This document shows positions 7,660 through 15,503 of a stretch of DNA of 45,653 bases, piece after piece. Every line of letters begins with the position of its first letter. Position 1 is the first letter of the stretch. The DNA comes from Gammaproteobacteria bacterium. GTDB taxonomy: Bacteria; Pseudomonadota; Gammaproteobacteria; Steroidobacterales; Steroidobacteraceae. Where the stretch lies: the NCBI GenBank assembly GCA_016874055.1, contig VGVG01000013.1, positions 1 through 45,653 on the forward strand, written 5' to 3'. A program made the translations under genes and the position numbers. The notes beneath the pieces are model-generated. The model made no database searches and was not told the origin of the DNA. It worked only from the letters and a program-made list of their open reading frames with translations.

Positions 7660-8427
7660 ATGGATATTGCAACTTTAATCGGACTTGTGGCGGCTGTCGG
7701 CATCATCATCTGGGCGATTACGCTCGGAGGATCTCTCGGCGCCTTCATTGACGTGCCCTCGGTTGCGATCGTGATCGGCGGCACGATCTCGGTCGTGATG
7801 TCCCGACATACCCTCCCGGAGTTCATTGGCCACCTCACGGGAGCGGTCAAGGCCTTTCTCCCTGGGACCCCAAAACTCGAACCTCTCGTAGAACAGTTTC
7901 CGGAATTCGCTCAAATCGCGAAAAAAGAGGGCCTTCTCGCCCTCGAGCCGAAGGCGGCAGAATCGAGCGATAAATTCTTAAAAACGGGATTGATGATGCT
8001 CGTCGACGGTCTTGGTGAGTCGGCGATCTCAAGCCGTATCAGGACAGATATCGAAGCTCGGGAGCGCCGACACGGCGCTGTCATCGCCGCCTGGCAGGGG
8101 TGGATTGACGTCGCGCCGGCGATGGGCATGATCGGCACCCTCGTCGGTCTCGTGCAGATGCTCGGCAACATGTCGGATCCGAAATCGATCGGGCCGGCGA
8201 TGGCCGTCGCCCTGTTAACAACGCTATACGGCGCGTTCATCGCCAACGTGGTAGCCGGACCGATCACCAACAAACTAAAGCTTTACCATGACGAAGAGGC
8301 GGTTTATTGCGAGGCTGTCTTGACCGGCCTCCAAGGCATCGCGCGTGGTGAGAATCCAAGAAACATCGGCGAATCGATCTTGGCTCTTTTGCCGCCTGCG
8401 ACACAAAAGGCCCTCGCGAAAAAGTAG
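7660..8427 (+). CDS. pomA: Flagellar stator subunit, PomA/MotC type (MotA family)
   Basis: 255 aa, the length of Na+-type PomA rather than the approximately 290 aa of E. coli MotA. Four membrane segments are visible: about 4-24, 30-48, and a pair around 150-170 and 180-205 after a cytoplasmic domain. VAPAMGMIGTLVGLVQML carries the conserved proline that sits near the ion path, and the cytoplasmic loop contains the charged IRTDIEARERRH stretch that contacts the rotor protein FliG. It is followed 11 bases later by the MotB-type partner. In the inner membrane it would form a 5:2 stator with that protein. Sodium specificity is inferred from family type; MotC-type members can also use protons. Confidence 0.88.
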   Translation: MDIATLIGLVAAVGIIIWAITLGGSLGAFIDVPSVAIVIGGTISVVMSRHTLPEFIGHLTGAVKAFLPGTPKLEPLVEQFPEFAQIAKKEGLLALEPKAAESSDKFLKTGLMMLVDGLGESAISSRIRTDIEARERRHGAVIAAWQGWIDVAPAMGMIGTLVGLVQMLGNMSDPKSIGPAMAVALLTTLYGAFIANVVAGPITNKLKLYHDEEAVYCEAVLTGLQGIARGENPRNIGESILALLPPATQKALAKK

Positions 8428-8438
8428 CAACCTAAGTC

Positions 8439-9725
8439 ATGAACGCTACAGCGAGCGAGGCGACTGCGGCTCAAGAGGCCGAGGTTGAGGGCGCGACCGA
8501 CAGCGGTGCGGCACCCGCGAAAGCTGCTGCTGCCGATGCGCCGCCACCGAAGAAATGTCCCGAGTGTCGCGCCGGTGCACCCGGCTGGATGGCAACCTTT
8601 GCGGACATGGCCACGCTGCTGCTGTGCTTTTTTGTGCTGATTTTGTCCTTCGCCGAAATGAACGTACCGAAGTACAAACAGATCTCGGGGAGCATGAAAG
8701 CCGCCTTCGGCGTGCAGAAAGATATCCCCGTGGTCGAACAACCGAAAGGAACGACCATATTATCCCTCAGCTTCTCGCCATCGCCGACGATGGCGCTCGT
8801 CGATAATCTGAAGCAGGAAACGACGGATACGACTCAAGAGGAAATTGAGGTTCGCGAAAAGGACCAAGACTTGCGCACCGAGGCGCTTTACGAGGCCGCG
8901 GGGCGTCGTCCAGTCGACTCGCAGCGCCCCGGCGCACAAGGCGGCAGCGCACCGGATTCGGTCGAGCAGGATGCCGCGAAATTGAAAGAGGCTCTCTCGG
9001 CTGAAATCGCCGCAGGCGTGGCGGAGGTGAAAGCCACCTCAACGAGAGTAACCGTTGAATTCAATGCCAAGGAAAACGCGCCGCGCGCCGCGCGCCTTGC
9101 CGCCGCACAAGCGGTCGCAGCCGGCGTTAAAAAAGTCAGCGAAGTCGTCGATGAACTTCAGAGTGAGGTTGCGATCACAGGCGCGACGCAAGCCCTGATC
9201 GCATCGGTGGAGTCCCAACCTGCTGCGGGCCAATCCGAAGGAGGCTCCGGCAAAGGCGGTGGATCTGCAGAAAAGGTCGAAGCAGCCGCCAAAGCGTTCG
9301 AGGCAGCATTCTCCGGCGAGATCAAGGAAGGCTTGGTCAAGGTGGAACGAAAGGACGGCGCAGTCACCGTGAAAATCGGGTCAGGGGGCGCTTTCGCGAC
9401 GGGCGATGCCGCACTGACTCCTCTTGCCACACAGATCATCGAAAAAATCGGCGACGTCGCCAACTCCGTGAACGCAAAGGTCGTCATCGGCGGTCATACG
9501 GACAACGTCCCGATCAGAACGGTCAAATATCGTGACAACTGGGATCTCTCGGCAGCGCGTGCGGTATCCGTCGTGAGAGAGCTCGTCACAGCGCGTCGTT
9601 TTGATCCGGCGCGGATCGAGGCCCAGGGCTTTGCCGACACCAAACCCGTGGCAGCAAATGACTCGCCAGAGAACCGCGCACTCAACCGACGAATCGAAAT
9701 CGAGGTTCGACTCCCAGAGGTTTGA
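8439..9725 (+). CDS. pomB: Flagellar stator subunit, PomB type (MotB family), with enlarged linker
   Basis: 428 aa, about 100 residues longer than typical PomB. An Ala-rich tail and a CPEC motif (40-43) precede the single membrane helix (about 54-73), with ion-binding aspartate D56 in FADMATLLLCFF. The C-terminal OmpA-like peptidoglycan-binding domain carries GGHTDN (351-356), NWDLSAARA and NRRIEIEV. The region between is unusual. A segment at about 178-213 (KLKEALSAEIAAGVAEVK, RVTVEF) resembles the pre-OmpA segment at about 284-318 (AFEAAFSGEIKEGLVKVE, AVTVKI), suggesting an internal duplication joined by an Ala- and Gly-rich linker. It anchors the stator to the cell wall. Cotranscribed with pomA and with a small gene downstream. 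Confidence 0.87.
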   Translation: MNATASEATAAQEAEVEGATDSGAAPAKAAAADAPPPKKCPECRAGAPGWMATFADMATLLLCFFVLILSFAEMNVPKYKQISGSMKAAFGVQKDIPVVEQPKGTTILSLSFSPSPTMALVDNLKQETTDTTQEEIEVREKDQDLRTEALYEAAGRRPVDSQRPGAQGGSAPDSVEQDAAKLKEALSAEIAAGVAEVKATSTRVTVEFNAKENAPRAARLAAAQAVAAGVKKVSEVVDELQSEVAITGATQALIASVESQPAAGQSEGGSGKGGGSAEKVEAAAKAFEAAFSGEIKEGLVKVERKDGAVTVKIGSGGAFATGDAALTPLATQIIEKIGDVANSVNAKVVIGGHTDNVPIRTVKYRDNWDLSAARAVSVVRELVTARRFDPARIEAQGFADTKPVAANDSPENRALNRRIEIEVRLPEV

Positions 9726-9728
9726 CCG

Positions 9729-10124
9729 ATGCAGATCCTGACTTACTCGGACGGTAAACTCAGCGTCGCGATCATCCCGGACCGGCTGCGACGGTTACTC
9801 AATACCGAGACCGAGAAACTCGGGGACCATACGGCCTTGCTGGCGGATTATCATTCCGCCAACTCAACCTCGGACCTGCCGCAGTTGCCTCATGATCGGC
9901 TGTCTATTTTCGCGATGCCGGCTCATGGCTCACGACCCGAGTATCTCGCTCGCTTCCAGAGAGGACGGCTCTCGTGGTCTGTTTTGGTGATCGGACTAGA
10001 CAGCTTTATGGATTTCGATAAGCGATATGTGCAACCGTTTATCGAAAAGCTTCATCCGGCAACGTCCAGAGATCTCTACCCCATCCAAGACACGTTGGAC
10101 TCGCTCACGAATCTGTCGGGTTAA
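9729..10124 (+). CDS. Conserved-looking hypothetical protein in the pomAB operon
   Basis: 131 aa, no signal peptide or membrane helix, mixed alpha/beta composition (MQILTYSDGKLSVAIIPDRL at the start, LSWSVLVIGLDSFMDF in the second half). I do not recognise a family. Its ATG is three bases after the pomB stop, on the same strand, so it is almost certainly cotranscribed with the stator pair. A role in stator assembly or control is possible but rests only on position. Confidence 0.65.
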   Translation: MQILTYSDGKLSVAIIPDRLRRLLNTETEKLGDHTALLADYHSANSTSDLPQLPHDRLSIFAMPAHGSRPEYLARFQRGRLSWSVLVIGLDSFMDFDKRYVQPFIEKLHPATSRDLYPIQDTLDSLTNLSG

Positions 10125-10181
10125 GACCTGCAACGGTTTCGGCAGCCAGCTCGCTCGACGATAGCGCGCCGTCTCCCGCGA

Positions 10182-10583
10182 TCAGACTTTTTGATCGATG
10201 AGGATTCCAGTGAGGCGATCGATGTTTCGTGATATCCGCATCGCAGCTTCGGGGGGAATCTGGCGGATGGTGTCGCCCGTTTCGCGATCCTTCACTTGCA
10301 CAATCACGGTGTTAGTCGACTGATCGAGCGAAATGTTGATCGACGCCCCACGATCGGAAAGACGCTCGTTCGCCATCTCGACGGAGTCACGGAAAGTTTC
10401 GCGAAGGGTTTCCAGGGTCGGAGTCGGAGAATTGGTGTCGTCGCTGCGGGCCTCGCGCGTGGGCTCAGGAGACTTAGACGCCGCAGAGGTTGCCGGAAGG
10501 CGAGCCGCGGGGCGCATCGCCTCGATGGGCCCCGCCCGACCGATGTCGGATGGGGTTTCGGGGATGGTGCGCGCTACGTCCAT
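10182..10583 (-). CDS. FlaG family protein (paralogue away from flagellin)
   Basis: 133 aa. The N-terminal half is disordered (Pro, Ala, Ser, Thr-rich). The C-terminal half is a typical FlaG domain: INISLDQSTNTVIVQVKDRETGD, then TIRQIPPEAAMRISRNID and LTGILIDQKV. FlaG proteins affect flagellar filament length in some bacteria; the mechanism is unclear. It is the second FlaG in the window, the other lying beside flagellin, and the two share the IRxIPxxxAxRISxNxDxLTG core. It converges on the pomAB operon with 57 bases between stops. No good ribosome binding site is seen before the ATG. Confidence 0.82.
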   Translation of the reverse strand: MDVARTIPETPSDIGRAGPIEAMRPAARLPATSAASKSPEPTREARSDDTNSPTPTLETLRETFRDSVEMANERLSDRGASINISLDQSTNTVIVQVKDRETGDTIRQIPPEAAMRISRNIDRLTGILIDQKV

Positions 10584-10659
10584 GCCGAGAAAATAGCCCC
10601 AAGGCTGCAGCCGTGTCTACTGCCCTGCCATCATGTCTTGTGCACGCGTGTTGTGCAGA

Positions 10660-10845
10660 TCAGTCCTCGCCGCCCTTCGATGGTCGACGCCAAAAGTATC
10701 CGAGGACGAGAGCGCTGATGATCGTCGCGCCTGCCGCGAGGGCGAAGCCCGAAAACCCATTGATCTGAGCGATGTAAGCGTAGGTCGCTGAGCTCAGGAT
10801 GAGCACGAGCGACAGGAGAGTCTGAACCGACGAATGCGTTCTCAT
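10660..10845 (-). CDS. Small two-helix membrane protein of unknown function
   Basis: 61 aa. Two predicted membrane helices (about 8-26 and 32-51) are followed by a short basic tail (WRRPSKGGED). No family is recognised. It lies between the FlaG paralogue and a lipoprotein gene on the same strand, 28 bases after the lipoprotein stop. The ribosome binding site is poor, so both start and gene status are uncertain. Confidence 0.45.
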   Translation of the reverse strand: MRTHSSVQTLLSLVLILSSATYAYIAQINGFSGFALAAGATIISALVLGYFWRRPSKGGED

Positions 10846-10873
10846 ATGAATATGGGATTTGTCTCGAACGACG

Positions 10874-11362
10874 TCAATCGCTCAACACCACTTGAGCGCC
10901 CCCGACTTTCGGGGCGGCGAGATACGTGATTCGCGCATCGACGGTCTGCCCCCCATCGAACGCGACGTCGAACCGGACGTCAGCGCGACAGCGACGGGTT
11001 GCGACGAGATCGTCCTTGAAAAGCGCCTCGAATGCGCTCGCCTTGGCCGTCACGTGGGTTTCGGCCCACGCCGTGCACATCGCCACACAGGCTGTCGTGT
11101 GCCCGTCGGAGTCTTTTGGACACTGCGGCGCGACCTGCGGAATTCTTCCATAGAGGCGAGAGGCGCATTGACCGGCAAGATCGGTGACGACATCGCGCTT
11201 GGCGAGCTCGAGCATCTTGTCGACCACCTCGGAATCATCGCAGGCAACTTCGCGACTGCATCCGGTCAGAAGCAACAGCGCGACCGCACCGGCGCCGGCG
11301 AGCCGCAGCGTCCGCGCCAGTCTCGAAACATGCGATCTCGTAGTCTGCGTCGAAAACATCAT
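10874..11362 (-). CDS. Cysteine-rich putative lipoprotein
   Basis: 162 aa from ATG 11362. That start has AGGAG seven bases upstream and overlaps the preceding gene's stop by four bases (ATGA), which is why the longer upstream frame was not used. A lipoprotein signal is clear: basic SHVSRLARTLRLAG, hydrophobic AGAVALLLLTGC, with the cysteine of the lipobox LLTGC. The mature part contains further cysteines (ACDD, GQCASRL, PQCPKD, ACVAMCTAW, RCRAD) that could form disulphides in the periplasm. No family is recognised. Translational coupling to the Rossmann-like gene upstream suggests a shared task despite different compartments. Confidence 0.68.
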   Translation of the reverse strand: MMFSTQTTRSHVSRLARTLRLAGAGAVALLLLTGCSREVACDDSEVVDKMLELAKRDVVTDLAGQCASRLYGRIPQVAPQCPKDSDGHTTACVAMCTAWAETHVTAKASAFEALFKDDLVATRRCRADVRFDVAFDGGQTVDARITYLAAPKVGGAQVVLSD

Positions 11363-12075
11363 GGCGCCACTCCTGCCTCTATCCAATGGAGACGATCGGG
11401 AACGATATGCCAAGGAAAATAGTGCCTCAATACGCCCGCCGGCAATACCGCGTCCGTACCATGATCCATCCATTCTCCGCTCAGCCCCAACCTCTGCAAC
11501 ATCTGGGCATCCAGTTTCTCGAGACTCGTGAACGCGGTGGCGTCGATCGGTTTACCGTCGGGAATCCGTGCGGAGTAACGGTCGTGAAAAGACGCCCAGC
11601 GTCTGCCAACGAGCCACTGCGGCAACTCGTCGAGACGCGCCTGGTAATCCTCGCGCTCGAGCGCCAACTGTCCGAGCACGTTGCAGAAGAGGATGGCCGC
11701 ATCGCCCTCGGCAGACAACACCTTCGGCAGGCAATCGACGAAGTCTCCCTGCACCCACTCCGTGGGCGTCCCGACACGCCGAAGCCCGCGACCATGCCGT
11801 AGCGCGAAAAATAGCGGCGCCGACGTATCAAGATCGATGAGAGTCAGTCGACTGAAACGACAGAGAAACGAGTCCGGCAAAAACCAACCGGCACTCGGAC
11901 CGACGACGATCAGTTGTGATGTTCCAGGGTTCCAGGCTTGCAGAAATGCGCCGAGCGACTCCCGAAACGGATCATGCAAGCGACGATGACGAAGTGCACG
12001 AAAGTGCCATTGCAGACCTCCGCTTCGGCGCAGCAGGCCCGGCAGGGCGCGGTGTTGATCGTGACTCGGTGACAT
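11359..12075 (-). CDS. Rossmann-like protein, possibly SAM-dependent methyltransferase fold
   Basis: 238 aa from ATG 12075; the frame extends ten codons further to a TTG. Residues around 55-90 (QLIVVGPSAGWFLPDSFL, then LTLIDLDTSAPLFFALRHG) have the shape of motif I and the acidic post-strand residue of class I methyltransferases. They are followed by EWVQGDFVDCLP, where a motif II/III acidic residue is expected, and AAILFCNVLGQL at the motif IV position. The typical GxGxG is replaced by GPSAG, so catalysis is uncertain. It is divergent from the CaMKII-association domain gene (44-base gap) and coupled to the lipoprotein gene downstream. The fold is a suggestion from pattern only. Confidence 0.6.
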   Translation of the reverse strand: MSPSHDQHRALPGLLRRSGGLQWHFRALRHRRLHDPFRESLGAFLQAWNPGTSQLIVVGPSAGWFLPDSFLCRFSRLTLIDLDTSAPLFFALRHGRGLRRVGTPTEWVQGDFVDCLPKVLSAEGDAAILFCNVLGQLALEREDYQARLDELPQWLVGRRWASFHDRYSARIPDGKPIDATAFTSLEKLDAQMLQRLGLSGEWMDHGTDAVLPAGVLRHYFPWHIVPDRLHWIEAGVAP

Positions 12076-12119
12076 TCTGAGGCAAGATATAAGGCGTTTG
12101 GACAAGGAAGCAACCCAAG

Positions 12120-13079
12120 ATGAATAACCACTCGTGCACGCAGATCAAACCTTGCTTGGCTAGAGTCCTGATGATCGCCGCGCTGGCGATCACGTGGGGA
12201 TCATGGAATGCTGCTGTTGCTGCCGAACGCGGGACGCCGAAGTCGAACAGCTCCTCGGGAGGCCCCTGCGTGATGGCAACCGACCAAGCGGTAGCCGATC
12301 TCTTCCGCTCATGGAACCTTGCGCTGGCCTCGAAAGACTCGACCAAAGTCGCCGCCTTGTACTGGTCTAACGCCGTGCTTCTGCCGACCGTCTCGAATAT
12401 CCCGCGGACCGATACGGCCTTGATCACCGAATACTTTGATCATTTCCTGCAGAAGTCTCCGCGTGGGACGATCGTTCGCCGAATGACTCAGCACTATTGC
12501 GGAGTCTCGGTCGATGCAGGGCTTTACGAGTTCTCGGTGATGGATTCTGCAGGTAACGTCTCGACGGTCGCCGCCCGCTACACCTTCGTTTATTCCTATC
12601 GCGACGGCGCTTGGAAGATCCAACACCATCACTCCTCAGCCATGCCCGAGCCCGTCGCCAAGACGCCGGAGGCCAGCCCCGCAGCGCATACCGACGCGCA
12701 CACCGACGCGTACGCGGAAACGCACGCGGCAGCACGCGTCGAAACGCCCGCGAAGGCGCCCACCGAGGCGCCCTCCGAAGCGGGCTCCGCGGCGATGCTT
12801 CGTATCGAGCTCGAGTCCGCAAGCCGAACGCCATCTTCGAAGTTGACTGCCGAGCAGCGCCGCAAGGTGGGTCGCGAGACGGTGGGCCTCAAAGTTTGCG
12901 CCGCCTCGCAGGAGAGCGATCGCTCCTTCGAGGTTTCGGATCCCGCACCCTACCCCGAGGTCAATGAGGCGGCAGTCGCCTGGGCCAAAGATGCCACGTG
13001 GTCTGTCTCGGGAGCGCCGACCGCGGAGACGCCTGCCTGCACCCAGATCGTCGTCCGGTTTGCAGGCGCTGGTCTTTGA
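12120..13079 (+). CDS. Exported SgcJ/EcaC-type (CaMKII association / SnoaL-like) protein with TonB-like tail
   Basis: 319 aa. A long signal peptide (hydrophobic LARVLMIAALAITWG, ending AAVAAE) precedes a domain at about 52-178 matching the calcium/calmodulin kinase II association / SgcJ-EcaC type: LFRSWNLALASKD, VAALYWSNAVLLPTVSN, ITEYFDHFL, then RYTFVYSYRDGAWKIQHHHS. This cone-shaped fold often dimerises and binds small molecules. A low-complexity Ala/Thr/His/Glu linker (about 185-225, with TDAHTDAYAETHAAA) leads to a C-terminal domain (about 225-316) with DPAPYPEVNEAAVAWAKDATW, resembling the TonB C-terminal pattern. There is no N-terminal membrane anchor of TonB type, so energy transduction is doubtful. 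Its stop directly abuts that of the convergent Sel1-type gene. Confidence 0.72.
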   Translation: MNNHSCTQIKPCLARVLMIAALAITWGSWNAAVAAERGTPKSNSSSGGPCVMATDQAVADLFRSWNLALASKDSTKVAALYWSNAVLLPTVSNIPRTDTALITEYFDHFLQKSPRGTIVRRMTQHYCGVSVDAGLYEFSVMDSAGNVSTVAARYTFVYSYRDGAWKIQHHHSSAMPEPVAKTPEASPAAHTDAHTDAYAETHAAARVETPAKAPTEAPSEAGSAAMLRIELESASRTPSSKLTAEQRRKVGRETVGLKVCAASQESDRSFEVSDPAPYPEVNEAAVAWAKDATWSVSGAPTAETPACTQIVVRFAGAGL

Positions 13080-13613
13080 TCAATCGAGCGAATTGAACTC
13101 GCGCGGCAGGCGATAGGTTTTTTTGAATTCGGTCACGATCGCCTTCGCACGCTGTTGCTGCTCCGGCGTCATCGTACGCTCGACGACCAAGAGATTCTTG
13201 TCGACGGTCGTCACGAAATCCTTCTCCCAGCCTCCCGCCGACGCGAGTGCCGTGGACATCCAGACGTGGGCCTTCAAGGAATTCGGCTGTACACCCTTGC
13301 CATAGGCGTACCGCAGACCGATCTCCGCACGTGCCCGAGGGTTCCCGCGTTGTGCGGCCGTCAAATACCAGCGACTCGCCAGCCGCTCGTTTTGCTTGAC
13401 ACAAAGACCGCGCGCGTACAACTCCGCCAAACCGAAAGGCGAAGTGGAATCGCCCGACTTCTCGCTCGCCAACCACGCCTCGCGAGCCTCGCAATACTGA
13501 CCGGTACGAAACAGATCGAACCCGCGAATGAACTGGGCATGGGCTGCCGCCGACCACGAGAGCACCGCGAGCATGACGACGAGCCCTACCGGGTAGCGAG
13601 AGTCACGAATCAT
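13080..13613 (-). CDS. Exported Sel1-type repeat protein downstream of motB
   Basis: 177 aa. A signal peptide (VGLVVMLAVLSWSAAAHAQ) is followed by TPR/Sel1-like helical repeats, with SPFGLAELYARGLCV and ARAEIGLRYAYGKGV showing the A.LG..Y..G.GV pattern, and a helical C-terminal third. Sel1 proteins are protein-protein interaction scaffolds. Its start overlaps the motB stop by four bases (ATGA), so it is the last cistron of the flhA-to-motB transcription unit. A periplasmic helper for motor assembly is conceivable, as with other small repeat proteins in flagellar loci, but this is inferred from position. Confidence 0.75.
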   Translation of the reverse strand: MIRDSRYPVGLVVMLAVLSWSAAAHAQFIRGFDLFRTGQYCEAREAWLASEKSGDSTSPFGLAELYARGLCVKQNERLASRWYLTAAQRGNPRARAEIGLRYAYGKGVQPNSLKAHVWMSTALASAGGWEKDFVTTVDKNLLVVERTMTPEQQQRAKAIVTEFKKTYRLPREFNSLD

Positions 13614-14620
13614 TGCACAGGTTTCGCTCCGTCGCGATAGAGCACCGTGATGCTGATTCGGCGATTACGAGGATCCGAGGGATTGTCCGCGTTAACGGGC
13701 TGCGAATCAGCGACACCCTCGATGCGCGAAAAACGCGAATTATCCACCCCGAGGGAATTGAGGAACTGGCGAGTGGAGTCGGCACGACCTGCAGAAAGGC
13801 TCCAATTGTTCTTCGCCGTTGTTTTTTTGAATTGCAGACTGTCGGTGTGACCACGCACTGCAATCTCGTTGGGAATGCTCTTGAGACTTGCGCCGACCTT
13901 CTCGATCAAGGCGACCGCCTCACCCGACAACTCTTCGGTGCCTAAACCGAACATCGAGAATCCGGCGTCATCGAGTATCTCGATGCGCAAGCCTTCCTTC
14001 TCGCGTACGAACTTGACCACGGACATCAGATTGAAGGTTTTCTGATCCGCTCCGATCTGCTTCTCGAGTTGGTCCTGCAGATTTTCGAAATTCTTCTCAT
14101 CCTCTTCGGCAGCGATCTCTCTCCGTTCTGCGTCGCTCAGCCCCTGCGGCAGGGCCTGATCCTCCGAGGTGACTTCCTGTTCTTCGGTCCCAGGCGCCGT
14201 CAGCTGCAACACTCCCGTCTGCGTAAACGTCATGGGGAGCGCCTTCGGATCGATCAGCGACAAGCCGCCGAAAAATCCAGTCGAGCCTCCCGACATGTCG
14301 ACTCTCGGAGCGTTGGTCGGTTGGAAGTATTCCGCGATGCTCTTGCGTTGTTCCTCGTTGGTCGCGCCGAGCAACCACATGAGAAGAAAGAACGCCATCA
14401 TCGCGGTCATCATGTCGGCGAGCGCGATCTTCCACGCGCCGCCGTGGCCACCCGCGTGACCCTCGTCGATGATTTTCTTGATGATGATCGGCGGCAGCTG
14501 CGGAGCTGCCGGCGCTGCATCGGCTTGAGGCGCCTCGGCTGCGGGAACAGGCGCCCCTCCGGCATTCGCCGGATCTTCGGTCGCCACGGCCGCGGCGACG
14601 TTACTTGCCTCGAAGGCCAT
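13610..14620 (-). CDS. motB: Flagellar motor protein MotB (H+-type stator)
   Basis: 336 aa from ATG 14620, preceded by GGAGGT; the frame also extends to a TTG at 14635. After an Ala/Pro-rich cytoplasmic tail (about 1-45) and IIIKKIIDEG, the single membrane helix follows WKIALADMMTAMMAFFLLMW, whose aspartate is the proton-carrying residue. A plug/linker region (about 85-200) leads to the OmpA-like domain with VRGHTDSLQF, NNWSLSAGRA and NRRISITVLY. The start overlaps the motA gene by 20 bases, so the pair is coupled. Sequence type (ALADMMTAMM) is that of E. coli MotB, distinct from the PomB-like protein elsewhere in the window. Confidence 0.93.
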   Translation of the reverse strand: MAFEASNVAAAVATEDPANAGGAPVPAAEAPQADAAPAAPQLPPIIIKKIIDEGHAGGHGGAWKIALADMMTAMMAFFLLMWLLGATNEEQRKSIAEYFQPTNAPRVDMSGGSTGFFGGLSLIDPKALPMTFTQTGVLQLTAPGTEEQEVTSEDQALPQGLSDAERREIAAEEDEKNFENLQDQLEKQIGADQKTFNLMSVVKFVREKEGLRIEILDDAGFSMFGLGTEELSGEAVALIEKVGASLKSIPNEIAVRGHTDSLQFKKTTAKNNWSLSAGRADSTRQFLNSLGVDNSRFSRIEGVADSQPVNADNPSDPRNRRISITVLYRDGAKPVQ

Positions 14621-15464
14621 CGAAGACCTCCGCAAACGTAGGCGCAGAATGATGGTCGATCGCTGCGCGCGCGGATTCGATGATCAATGGAACCGGATCA
14701 CCACGGATATGACCGATCAGGGTGAACTTCGCGACAGCGTAGATCTGACCCTCTTCATCGACGATCTGCGCAAGACGCGCTGCGAGCGGTCCCACGATGC
14801 CGTATGCCATGAACACGCCAAGAAAGGTTCCGACGAGCGCACTGCCGATCAGTGCACCGAGAATCGCCGGGGGCTGATCGATCGCCGCCATCGTCTTCAC
14901 CACGCCGAGCACGCACGCGACGATGCCGAGTGCGGGCAGCGCGCCTTCGAGACTAACGAGCGCCTGCGCGGGTCTCATCGCCGAATGGTGGTGGGTCTTG
15001 ATCGCAACCATGAGGTTATCCGCCACCGTCTCGGGATTTGGCGGCTGGTTGGACGTCACGAGCAAACGGATGGTGTCGCAAATCATGCCGATGAGCGCGT
15101 GATCCTTCAGGAGTTTCGGGAACTCACCAAAGATCGAACTGGCTTCCGGATTTTCGATGTGCGGTTCGAGGGCGACAGCGCCCTCGGCCTTGAGAAGCTT
15201 GAAGAGCTTGGTGATCAGCGTGATCGTGTCTTGAAACTCCTGCTTGTGATACGCGGGTCCACTCAAACATTTGCCGATTCCCGCGCCGACGCCCTTGAGG
15301 ATGGCCACGCTGTTACCTATCACCATGGCGCCGAGTCCCGCGCCGAGGATGATCCCCAGCTCCGTCGGGACGGCTTCGATGAGCGGAGCCATCGGCCCGT
15401 GATGCGCGACGTAAAAACCGAAAACGCAGCCAAACAGAACTACCAATCCGATAATGACGAACAT
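14601..15464 (-). CDS. motA: Flagellar motor protein MotA (H+-type stator)
   Basis: 287 aa, the usual length of E. coli-type MotA. Membrane segments are at about 2-20, 33-52, 170-190 and 200-225. ALPALGIVACVLGVVKTMAAI and LIGSALVGTFLGVFMAYGIVG match the conserved third and fourth helices, with the conserved prolines, and HHHSAMRPAQAL is the cytoplasmic region contacting FliG. The ribosome binding site is good (AGGGAGCAGG). It lies 39 bases after fliA in the flhA-flhF-flhG-fliA-motA-motB unit. It forms the proton channel with MotB. Together with the PomAB-like pair, this strain encodes two distinct stators. Confidence 0.94.
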   Translation of the reverse strand: MFVIIGLVVLFGCVFGFYVAHHGPMAPLIEAVPTELGIILGAGLGAMVIGNSVAILKGVGAGIGKCLSGPAYHKQEFQDTITLITKLFKLLKAEGAVALEPHIENPEASSIFGEFPKLLKDHALIGMICDTIRLLVTSNQPPNPETVADNLMVAIKTHHHSAMRPAQALVSLEGALPALGIVACVLGVVKTMAAIDQPPAILGALIGSALVGTFLGVFMAYGIVGPLAARLAQIVDEEGQIYAVAKFTLIGHIRGDPVPLIIESARAAIDHHSAPTFAEVFDGLRGK

Positions 15465-15503
15465 ATCCCTGCTCCCTCTAGGGCACGCAGTCCTGCACGA
15501 TGA

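Noticed and set aside
14649-15503. 284-codon open frame on the plus strand opposite motA
   Set aside because: Arg/His/Asp-rich shadow frame with no membrane or domain features; MotA on the other strand is certain.
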